In this document: positions 1 to 5,560 of the stretch, piece by piece
Numbering within the stretch: the stretch's first letter is position 1
Layout of the letters: each line of letters begins with the position of its first letter
NCBI GenBank assembly: GCA_003164375.1
Contig: PLTE01000374.1
Coordinates: forward strand, 1 to 6,967
Direction: 5' to 3'
DNA: 6,967 bases
Source of the DNA: Hyphomicrobiales bacterium
Lineage (GTDB): Bacteria; Pseudomonadota; Alphaproteobacteria; Rhizobiales; Xanthobacteraceae
The notes under the pieces: generated by a model
Told to the model about the DNA's origin: nothing
Database searches by the model: none
Seen by the model: the letters and a program-made list of their open reading frames with translations, nothing else
Made by a program: the position numbers and the translations under genes

Positions 1-2
1 TC

Positions 3-515
3 GACATCAACGCCATCGTCGAGGAGAGCCTCAATCTTGCCTACCACGGCGCGCGCGCCGAAAAGCAGGGCTTCAACATTACGCTGGAGAAATCCTACGA
101 TCCGGCGGCCGGCGAGATCGACCTCTATCCTCAGGAAATCACCCGGGTGCTGCTCAATCTGATCTCGAACGGCTTCTATGCCGCCACCAAGCGCAAAGCC
201 GAGGCCAATGGCGGCGACTACGAGCCGACGCTGTCGGCCGCGACCAAAAGCCTTGGCGACAGCGTCGAGATCCGCATCCGCGACAACGGCACCGGCATTC
301 CACCCGAGGTCAAGGACAAGATGTTCAATCCGTTCTTTACGACCAAGCCCGCCGGCGAGGGCACCGGACTAGGCCTATCGCTGAGCCACGATATCATCGT
401 CAAGCAACATGGCGGGACTATAGAAGTCGATACCGAGCCTGGCGCATTCACCGAATTTCGCATCGTGCTGCCGCGCGCGGCTGCAACCGTTGGTAACCCT
501 GGAGGAAAGACGTGA
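3..515 (+). CDS. Sensor histidine kinase, C-terminal ATP-binding part (5' truncated by window edge)
   Basis: This is the last 170 residues of a sensor histidine kinase; the sensory and His-phosphoacceptor (DHp) regions lie upstream of the window. The HATPase_c fold is complete. The N box (NLISNGFYAA) is at about residues 52-61 of the visible part, the G1 box (DNGTGIPPEV) begins near residue 94, the F box (FNPFFTTK) follows, and the G2 box (GTGLGLSLS) comes after that. About 20 extra, mostly polar residues sit between the N and G1 boxes. The family uses ATP to autophosphorylate a histidine and passes the phosphate to a response-regulator aspartate. The stop overlaps the GTG start of the next gene by 4 bases, so the receiver genes downstream are its probable partners. 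No membrane segment is visible in this part. The signal sensed cannot be judged from here. The kinase assignment is secure. Confidence 0.95.
   Translation, partial: DINAIVEESLNLAYHGARAEKQGFNITLEKSYDPAAGEIDLYPQEITRVLLNLISNGFYAATKRKAEANGGDYEPTLSAATKSLGDSVEIRIRDNGTGIPPEVKDKMFNPFFTTKPAGEGTGLGLSLSHDIIVKQHGGTIEVDTEPGAFTEFRIVLPRAAATVGNPGGKT
501..506 (+). promoter_or_regulatory. Ribosome binding site of the stand-alone receiver gene
   Basis: GGAGGA lies 5 nt before the GTG at 512, inside the last codons of the kinase gene. It supports the GTG start, which also gives the receiver its usual short N-terminus before the VVDDEPD motif. Confidence 0.75.
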
Positions 516-901
516 GCCTGCTCATTCTTGTGGTCGACGATGAGCCCGATGTCGAACTGCTGTTTCGGCAGCATTTCCGTCGCGATCTACGCGCGGCGCG
601 CTTCGCTATGGAATTTGCACCGTCCGCCGGTGCGGCGCTGCAACGTATCGCCGATGCGACCGACCAGTCGCTTATCCTGATCCTGTCCGACATCAACATG
701 CCCGGGATGAGCGGGCTCGAGCTCCTGCCCAAAGCCAAGGCGATGCGGCCGGATGTGCCGATCATCATGATCACCGCCTATGGCGATGCGGAGACCAAAA
801 GCAAGGCGCTGGAGAGCGGTGCCGCGGCGCTGCTGACCAAGCCCATCGATTTCGGTACGCTTCGCAGCGAGATCGACAGCCGGGTTGAACGCGCCGCATG
901 A
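512..901 (+). CDS. Single-domain response regulator (CheY-like receiver)
   Basis: This 129-residue protein is one receiver domain with no output domain. The acidic pair is D9-D10 in VVDDEPD, the phosphoacceptor is D60 in SDINMPGMSG, the switch Thr is T88 in MITAYGD, and the conserved Lys is K110 in LLTKPID. Such proteins act as phosphate shuttles or sinks, or signal by binding a partner. The start is a GTG that overlaps the kinase stop (GTGA) and has a good GGAGGA ribosome site. The gene ends in an ATGA overlap with the cyclase gene, so all three are surely co-transcribed. It resembles the receiver half of the next protein (shared DINMP, AYGD and TKPIDF motifs), which suggests a duplication. 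Its target is unknown; competing with or feeding the cyclase receiver is an inference. Confidence 0.95.
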   Translation: MSLLILVVDDEPDVELLFRQHFRRDLRAARFAMEFAPSAGAALQRIADATDQSLILILSDINMPGMSGLELLPKAKAMRPDVPIIMITAYGDAETKSKALESGAAALLTKPIDFGTLRSEIDSRVERAA

Positions 902-2148
902 CCACCCGAATCCTGGTTGTCGATGACGAGCCGGACCTGGAGACGCTGATCCAGCAGAAGTTCCGGCATCAGATTCGCAACGGCGCGATAAGCTTTGTGT
1001 TCGCGCGCGACGGCGTCGATGCGCTCGCTGCGCTTACGGCTAACCCCGATGTCGACATGGTGGTGACCGACATCAACATGCCGCGGATGGACGGGCTGAC
1101 GCTGCTCAAGAAGCTGCAGGAGAACGAAGAAAAGCTTTCGACCGTTATCGTTTCGGCCTATGGCGACATGGCCAATATTCGCACCGCGATGAACGGCGGC
1201 GCCTTCGATTTCATCACCAAGCCGATCGATTTTCCCGATCTCGAGGCGACCATCGCCAAGACCATACGGCATGTCGAAGTGCTGCGCGAGGCGCAGCGGC
1301 GGCAAGCGGCGGCCGAACGGGCGCACGCTTCGCTGTCGCGGTACTTCTCGCCCAATCTCGCCGAACGGCTTGCCGGCGATTCCGACGCGGTCGACCTTGG
1401 CGGGCAGCGTCGCGAGATCGCGACGCTGTTCACCGATATCGCCAGTTTCACCGCGCTGGTCGAGACGCTGGAGCCCAGCGTGCTCGGTCCGCTGCTCAGC
1501 GAATATGTGGGCGGCATGACCGACATCGTGTTCGCGCATGACGGCACGGTGGCAAAAGTCATCGGCGACGCCTTGCACGTCTTGTTTGGCGCGCCGGGCG
1601 AGCAGCCTGACCATGCCGCACGCGCCGTCACTTGCGCATTGGCGTTGGACGATTTCGCCGAAACATTCCGGGCGGGTTGGCATAAAAAAGGCGTGGCGCT
1701 CGGCGTCACCCGGATCGGGGTTCATGCCGGGCCAGCGATCGTCGGCAATTTCGGCGGCGGTCGCTTTTTCGACTACACCGCCTATGGCGACACCATCAAC
1801 GTCGCCGCGCGCTTAGAGGCCGGCAACAAACAACTCGGCACTCGTATCTGCGTCAGCGCGCCGCTGGCTGCGAAAGTGACGGAGTTTCGCGGCCGGCCCG
1901 TGGGCGACCTTATGCTGCGAGGCAGGATCGAAGGAATGCGCGCCTTTGAGCCGCTGCGGCCTGAGCAATACGATACCGCGGCGACAAAGAGCTATCTGGA
2001 AGCCTTCGCCAAGCTGGAATCAGGCGACCCCGGCGCCATTGCGGCCTTTGCGGCTCACATCGGCAAAGTGGCTGACGACCAGCTCGGCAGCTTTCACCTC
2101 AAGCGGCTGTTGAACGGGGCGACCGGTACGCGGATCGCGATGGAGTAG
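898..2148 (+). CDS. Response regulator fused to class III adenylate/guanylate cyclase
   Basis: This 416-residue soluble protein joins a receiver (about residues 3-122), a charged helical linker (about 123-150, Ala/Arg/Glu-rich, possibly coiled coil) and a class III nucleotide cyclase domain (about 170-350). Receiver residues are D9/D10, phosphoacceptor D58 (TDINMPRMDG), S86 and K108. In the cyclase, the metal-binding aspartates are D180 (LFTDIASFT) and D224 (KVIGD). K220 and T294 (FDYTAYGD) occupy the purine-selecting positions, and N301 and R305 (NVAAR) the transition-state positions. The Lys/Thr pair is the pattern of class IIIb adenylate cyclases, so cAMP is the likely product. Phosphorylation by the upstream kinase probably controls dimerisation and activity. 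A C-terminal helical tail (about 360-416) follows. The ATG overlaps the previous stop (ATGA) and has no clear ribosome site of its own, so translation is probably coupled. Confidence 0.95.
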   Translation: MTTRILVVDDEPDLETLIQQKFRHQIRNGAISFVFARDGVDALAALTANPDVDMVVTDINMPRMDGLTLLKKLQENEEKLSTVIVSAYGDMANIRTAMNGGAFDFITKPIDFPDLEATIAKTIRHVEVLREAQRRQAAAERAHASLSRYFSPNLAERLAGDSDAVDLGGQRREIATLFTDIASFTALVETLEPSVLGPLLSEYVGGMTDIVFAHDGTVAKVIGDALHVLFGAPGEQPDHAARAVTCALALDDFAETFRAGWHKKGVALGVTRIGVHAGPAIVGNFGGGRFFDYTAYGDTINVAARLEAGNKQLGTRICVSAPLAAKVTEFRGRPVGDLMLRGRIEGMRAFEPLRPEQYDTAATKSYLEAFAKLESGDPGAIAAFAAHIGKVADDQLGSFHLKRLLNGATGTRIAME

Positions 2149-2229
2149 GGCGCGTGATTGGCGCTCTTTTGCGCGGATTGAGGCATCGTGATAACCGGCT
2201 CGCAGAAGCCGCGATAACAGGGGGAAACC
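2149..2229 (+). other. Intergenic spacer between cyclase and aldolase genes
   Basis: This 81-nt gap separates the signalling operon from the aldolase gene. I see no convincing rho-independent terminator: a GCGC-TCTTTT-GCGC pairing at about 2161-2174 has only four stem pairs and no T-run after it. A TTGCGC box at 2169-2174 with GATAAC at 2190-2195 has a 15-nt spacer, which is a poor promoter match. Whether the aldolase has its own promoter or is read through from the signalling genes is open. Confidence 0.4.
2220..2224 (+). promoter_or_regulatory. Ribosome binding site of the aldolase-family gene
   Basis: GGGGG followed by AAACC ends 5 nt before the GTG at 2230. This spacing fits GTG 2230 better than the in-frame ATG at 2242, so the GTG was chosen as start. 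Confidence 0.6.
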
Positions 2230-3045
2230 GTGCCCGATAAAATGACCGATCTGATCGAGGAGCTGGCGCTTGCCAACCGTATTCTGGCCCATGAAGGCGT
2301 GCTCGACGCCTTCGGCCATGTCAGCGTCCGCCATCCGACCGATCCGGGCCGTTACCTGTTGTCGCGTTCGCGCTCGCCGCTTTTGATCGAGCCTGACGAT
2401 ATTCTCGAATACACGCTGGATTCCGCACCGGTGCGACCGGCCAAGGTGCATCTTTACGCCGAACGCGTCATTCACGGCTGCATCTATCAGGCCCGCAGCG
2501 ACGTCATGGCGGTGTGCCATCACCACGCTCCGGCGATTATGCCGTTTGCCATCGCCGGCAAGCCGATCGTGCCGGTCTTCCATCTCGGCGCGACGATAGG
2601 CGAGGACCTGCCATTCTGGGATCAATACGACGAATTCGGCGACACCAATCTTCTGGTCGTCAAACCGGAGGAGGGCCAATCGCTGGCGCGGGCGCTTGGG
2701 CGGCATAACGCGGTGCTGCTCAACCGTCACGGCGCGACCGTTGTCGGCAGCGGCCTCAAGGAACTGGTGTCGCGCTCGATCTTCATGTGTCAGAATGCCG
2801 ATTATCAGCTTCGCACGCTGGCGCTCGGCACGCCGCAACCGTTGCATCGCGGCGAAGTCAAGCTCGCCGGAGTACTCGGCCAGTTGCCGAATGTCGTGGG
2901 GCGGACCTGGGAATATTGGAGCATGCGGCTCGAAGCTTCGGGAGGCATGCCGCCGCGCCGCAGCGCTGCCAAGGCGACGCGCCGGCCGGTGCCGAAACGC
3001 TCGCGAGTCACCCCGCGCGAACGCCGCAAGGGAAGGCGGCGGTGA
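2230..3045 (+). CDS. Class II aldolase/adducin-family protein with basic C-terminal tail
   Basis: This 271-residue protein has the class II aldolase (FucA/AraD-like) fold at about residues 5-235. Its divalent metal site is visible as H97 and H99 (CHHHAP) plus H167 (NRHGAT), and E78 (AERVIH) is the probable catalytic acid. An FGHVSVRHP segment (28-36) matches the family's N-terminal substrate loop, which usually reads GNxSxR. Members cleave phospho-sugars in retro-aldol fashion or decarboxylate keto acids. The absence of a clear phosphate-binding loop and the overall look fit the decarboxylase-like branch, often annotated as 2-hydroxy-3-carboxymuconic semialdehyde decarboxylase, but that is a tentative match from memory. 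Residues from about 241 form an unusual tail with about 15 Arg/Lys in 31 residues. There is no signal peptide, so it should be cytoplasmic. The glycoside hydrolase gene follows after 19 nt. The family is secure; the substrate is unknown. Confidence 0.9.
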   Translation: MPDKMTDLIEELALANRILAHEGVLDAFGHVSVRHPTDPGRYLLSRSRSPLLIEPDDILEYTLDSAPVRPAKVHLYAERVIHGCIYQARSDVMAVCHHHAPAIMPFAIAGKPIVPVFHLGATIGEDLPFWDQYDEFGDTNLLVVKPEEGQSLARALGRHNAVLLNRHGATVVGSGLKELVSRSIFMCQNADYQLRTLALGTPQPLHRGEVKLAGVLGQLPNVVGRTWEYWSMRLEASGGMPPRRSAAKATRRPVPKRSRVTPRERRKGRRR

Positions 3046-3064
3046 CGATGCGTGCGTCGCCTCC

Positions 3065-4492
3065 ATGCTAACCGTGTCGCGCCGATATTTGCTTGCGGCG
3101 GCACTTGGGCCGTTCGCCTCGGCTGGCCCGCTGCGTTCGCGTCCTGCACGCGCAGAGGACCTCCAGTTTCCGGAAAATTTTGTCTGGGGTGCTTCGACGT
3201 CGAGCTATCAGATCGAAGGCGCGGTCGATGTCGACGGTCGCGGCCAAAGCATTTGGGACGTTTTCTCGCACACGCCGGGCCGGGTCAAAGGCGGCGATAC
3301 CGGCGACGTCGCCTGCGATCATTATCACCACTGGGTCGAAGATATCGAATTGCTCGCCCGCGGCGGGTTTGCCGCCTACCGTTTCTCGACGGCGTGGCCG
3401 CGCATCCTGCCGGCTGGCGCAGGCGCAATCGAACAGCGCGGTCTCGACTTCTATGAGCGGCTGGTCGACGGCTTGCTCGCACGCGACATCACGCCATGGC
3501 TTTGTCTCTATCATTGGGATCTGCCGCAGGCGCTGCAGAATGACGGCGGCTGGCTCAACCGCGACATCGCGGAAAAATTCGCCGATTATGCCCGCGTTGT
3601 CGTCAAGCGGCTCGGCGACAGGGTCAAATATTGGGCGACGTTCAACGAGCCGAACGTCCATGCCCTGTTTGGCTACGGCCTCGGCGAGCATGCGCCCGGC
3701 ATCAAGGGCCTGCCGAGCCTGGTCGCAGCAATGCACAACCAGAATCTCGCCCATGGCCGCGCCGTGCAGGTCTTGCGGTCCGAGCGGGCCGATCTTCGCA
3801 TCGGCGCCATACTTTCGCTGCAGCGTGTGCGGCCGTCCTCGGCCAGCGACGAGGATCGCCGCGCCACCGAGCGGTTCGACGCGATGTGGAACGGTGCCGG
3901 CCTCGATCCTCTCGTTCTCGGCGCCTATCCCGCGCCGGTCGCCGCCGATTTCGCCCCACTCGTCGCCGACGGCGATCTGGCGACGATTCATCAGCCGCTC
4001 GATTTTCTCGGCGTCAATTATTACGCGCCGATGTATGTCGCCGACGCGCCACAAAGCCTGTTCGGCGCTTGGTTCGGCGCGGTGCCGGCCGGCACGCCAC
4101 TCACGGCCATGGGCTGGCCGATCGACGCCCCGGGTCTCACCGAGGAGCTCATCGGCATCGCGAAACGCTACGGCGACCTCGACCTCTACGTAACCGAGAA
4201 CGGCGCCTGCTTCGACGACACGGTTGCGGCCGACGGGGTCGTTCATGACGACGAGCGGGCTGCCTATTTGCGCGCCCATGTCGCCGCCGCGCAGCGTGCG
4301 CTTGCGGCCGGCGTCAAATTACGCGGCTATTTCGTCTGGTCGCTGTTGGACAATTTCGAATGGGCGGAAGGCTATCGCCGGCGCTTCGGCATCATCCGGG
4401 TGGATTTTGCTACGCTCAAACGCACGCCGAAGGCGTCCTTTCAATGGCTTGCGGAATTCATCGCCCAGCAAAGACGCAGCCGACCGCCGTAG
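3065..4492 (+). CDS. Tat-exported family 1 glycoside hydrolase (beta-glucosidase type)
   Basis: This 475-residue GH1 (beta/alpha)8-barrel enzyme hydrolyses beta-glycosides with retention. The acid/base is E195 in TFNEP and the nucleophile is E378 in YVTENG. Sugar-contact residues Q49, H150, N194, W425, E432 and W433 are in their usual contexts (SSYQIEGA, LYHWDLPQ, SLLDNFEWAEGY). The length after the leader, about 445 residues, is normal for GH1. The leader SRRYLLAAALG (5-15) is a twin-arginine signal, with a likely cleavage after ARA at residue 30, so the enzyme should act in the periplasm. The start is uncertain: ATG 3065 was chosen, GTG 3074 is possible, and neither has a clear ribosome site. 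The open frame continues upstream to about 2696, but that part overlaps the aldolase gene and lacks family similarity. The natural substrate, whether cellobiose, a plant glucoside or another beta-glycoside, cannot be told from the sequence. Confidence 0.93.
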   Translation: MLTVSRRYLLAAALGPFASAGPLRSRPARAEDLQFPENFVWGASTSSYQIEGAVDVDGRGQSIWDVFSHTPGRVKGGDTGDVACDHYHHWVEDIELLARGGFAAYRFSTAWPRILPAGAGAIEQRGLDFYERLVDGLLARDITPWLCLYHWDLPQALQNDGGWLNRDIAEKFADYARVVVKRLGDRVKYWATFNEPNVHALFGYGLGEHAPGIKGLPSLVAAMHNQNLAHGRAVQVLRSERADLRIGAILSLQRVRPSSASDEDRRATERFDAMWNGAGLDPLVLGAYPAPVAADFAPLVADGDLATIHQPLDFLGVNYYAPMYVADAPQSLFGAWFGAVPAGTPLTAMGWPIDAPGLTEELIGIAKRYGDLDLYVTENGACFDDTVAADGVVHDDERAAYLRAHVAAAQRALAAGVKLRGYFVWSLLDNFEWAEGYRRRFGIIRVDFATLKRTPKASFQWLAEFIAQQRRSRPP

Positions 4493-4495
4493 CGA

Positions 4496-5395
4496 TCAGT
4501 TCCGATCGCGGGCTGCCGCGCTGATCGCGCGGAGGATCGTGGTGCGGTCGCCCTTGAGCGCGCCGCGCACCGATTGCTTGGTGCCGATCTGACCCATTTC
4601 GCGCTGCCGCTTGACCGTCGCCGTCGTCATCAGCGGCTCGATGCCGAGTTCGCGCAGCGTGTCGGCGACTTCTTCCATTTCGGCGGCGCGCCGCTCGCCG
4701 TGGCTTGCCATGCGTTCAAGGTTGTAAGGCACGACCTTCGCCCAATCGATACCGGGATAATTGTTCTTCATCGAATTGGCGACCTCGTCGATGACTCCGG
4801 CGCGGGCCGCGGCCAGAAAGCACTCCAGCGTCAGCGCCTCGATGCCCTTGATCATCACGCTACGCACCATCTTGATCGCCGCGGCGGCGCCGATTTCCGT
4901 GCCGGCGATGCTGACGCGCATGTCGAGCGCGGCAAGCGTCGGCGCAGCTGCCGCTGCGGCGGCGCCGGCGAGCAGCATCGGCGTCTGGTGCCGCGCCGGA
5001 TGGATCGGCGCGAGCACTGCGACATCGACATAACGGGCGGCATCGCCGAGAAGCTTCGCGGTCTGTTGCTTGCGCCCGGGCGACACTGAATTGATGTCGA
5101 GGAAAAACGGCGCAGCGGCAAGATGGGCCTTGGCGGAACGCGCTGCTTCAACGCTCGAGGCCGCGGTGACCGCCGACACGACGATGTCGGCGTCGCGCAC
5201 CGCATCTGCTGCGGAACCCGCGCAACGTACGCCGCTCCGCTCGCCGGCCCGCCGCAGCTTATCGCCCTCAGGCTTCGGAAACAGGATATCCCAGGCCGCC
5301 ATCCGCTCGACGCCCGCCTCGCGCAAGCCCGCGGCGATCGCCTGGCCGGCTTCACCGAAGCCGATGAAGGTGATGGCTGGACTGCTATTGGACAT
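4496..5395 (-). CDS. NAD(P)-dependent beta-hydroxyacid-dehydrogenase-like protein, DUF1932 type
   Basis: This 299-residue protein begins with a Rossmann nucleotide site, GFGEAG (12-17), in the context ITFIGFGEAGQAIA. It continues with the features of the 3-hydroxyisobutyrate/6-phosphogluconate dehydrogenase superfamily. FLDINSVSPG (98-107) fits the substrate-binding segment, and K175 in GAAAAIKMVRSVMIKG sits where the superfamily's catalytic Lys is found. The C-terminal helical part (about 190-265, with the NNYPGIDW segment) resembles the DUF1932 domain rather than the usual C-terminal dimerisation domain. Expected chemistry is reversible NAD(P)-linked oxidation of a beta-hydroxy acid; the substrate is unknown. 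ATG 5395 is preferred over the in-frame ATG at 5428 because AGAGGA lies 9 nt upstream of it and the Rossmann strand then begins at the normal distance. The gene converges on the glycosidase and is divergent from the FMN enzyme gene. There is no signal peptide, so it should be cytoplasmic. Confidence 0.9.
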   Translation of the reverse strand: MSNSSPAITFIGFGEAGQAIAAGLREAGVERMAAWDILFPKPEGDKLRRAGERSGVRCAGSAADAVRDADIVVSAVTAASSVEAARSAKAHLAAAPFFLDINSVSPGRKQQTAKLLGDAARYVDVAVLAPIHPARHQTPMLLAGAAAAAAAPTLAALDMRVSIAGTEIGAAAAIKMVRSVMIKGIEALTLECFLAAARAGVIDEVANSMKNNYPGIDWAKVVPYNLERMASHGERRAAEMEEVADTLRELGIEPLMTTATVKRQREMGQIGTKQSVRGALKGDRTTILRAISAAARDRN

Positions 5396-5404
5396 CGCTG
5401 CGAT

Positions 5405-5410
5405 TCCTCT
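5405..5410 (-). promoter_or_regulatory. Ribosome binding site of the DUF1932-type dehydrogenase
   Basis: Read on the minus strand this is AGAGGA, 9 nt before the ATG at 5395. It decides the start in favour of 5395 over the ATG at 5428. Confidence 0.7.
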
Positions 5411-5426
5411 TAATACCGACGCGCAC

Positions 5427-5456
5427 ATGATGGCAGGTCCGGTGCAGGTTTTGCAA
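5427..5456 (-). promoter_or_regulatory. Possible sigma70-like promoter for the dehydrogenase
   Basis: On the minus strand, TTGCAA (5456-5451) and CATCAT (5432-5427) are 18 nt apart. Each matches four of six consensus bases. They would place the transcript start near 5420 and give a leader of about 25 nt with the ribosome site inside it. GC-rich alphaproteobacterial promoters are poorly predicted by eye, so this is tentative. Confidence 0.25.
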
Positions 5457-5543
5457 TGCGCCGGCGATCCGAAGCCTCCACCGGTTCCAATTGCCGATTT
5501 GTCCCGCTAGGATGCCAATAAGCCGCGATCAAGCGGTGCGTTT

Positions 5544-5550
5544 AGGGAGA
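5544..5550 (+). promoter_or_regulatory. Ribosome binding site of the FMN hydroxy-acid dehydrogenase
   Basis: AGGGAGA ends 10 nt before the ATG at 5561. The spacing is slightly long but acceptable, and this start includes the complete Tat leader. Confidence 0.6.
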
Positions 5551-5560
5551 AGCTTCCGTC

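Larger units (their letters stand above)
5396..5560. other. Divergent intergenic region
   Basis: These 165 nt separate the minus-strand dehydrogenase from the plus-strand FMN enzyme and must carry the 5' control of both. An 8-base palindrome, CGCCGGCG (5459-5466), and an ATTGCCGATTTGTCC stretch are present. I see no riboswitch, tRNA or strong repeat. No plus-strand promoter could be placed with confidence. Confidence 0.5.

Noticed and set aside
778..1725. 315-codon minus-strand open frame opposite the receiver-cyclase gene
   Set aside because: Antisense shadow of a gene with complete receiver and cyclase motifs.
2161..2174. GCGC-TCTTTT-GCGC hairpin after the cyclase as a terminator
   Set aside because: Only four stem pairs and no T-run after the stem; it is likely chance.
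2696..3064. N-terminal extension of the glycosidase by about 123 codons
   Set aside because: It overlaps the aldolase gene in another frame, is Arg/Ser/Ala-rich without family similarity, and would bury the Tat leader in the middle of the protein.
2020..3066. 348-codon minus-strand open frame spanning the cyclase end and the aldolase
   Set aside because: It crosses a gene junction and an intergenic region on the other strand and has no recognisable domain.
3068..4279. 403-codon open frame on the minus strand opposite the glycosidase
   Set aside because: No family motif; the opposite strand holds a complete GH1 enzyme with both catalytic glutamates.
4574..5089. 171-codon plus-strand frame opposite the dehydrogenase
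   Set aside because: It is antisense to a gene with a clear nucleotide-binding motif and shows no domain of its own.
5396..5428. Upstream ATG at 5428 as start of the dehydrogenase
   Set aside because: There is no ribosome site before it, while ATG 5395 has AGAGGA at good spacing and the Rossmann motif at the normal distance.
5459..5466. CGCCGGCG palindrome as an operator
   Set aside because: Eight-base GC palindromes are frequent in such DNA, and no second copy or flanking symmetry is seen.
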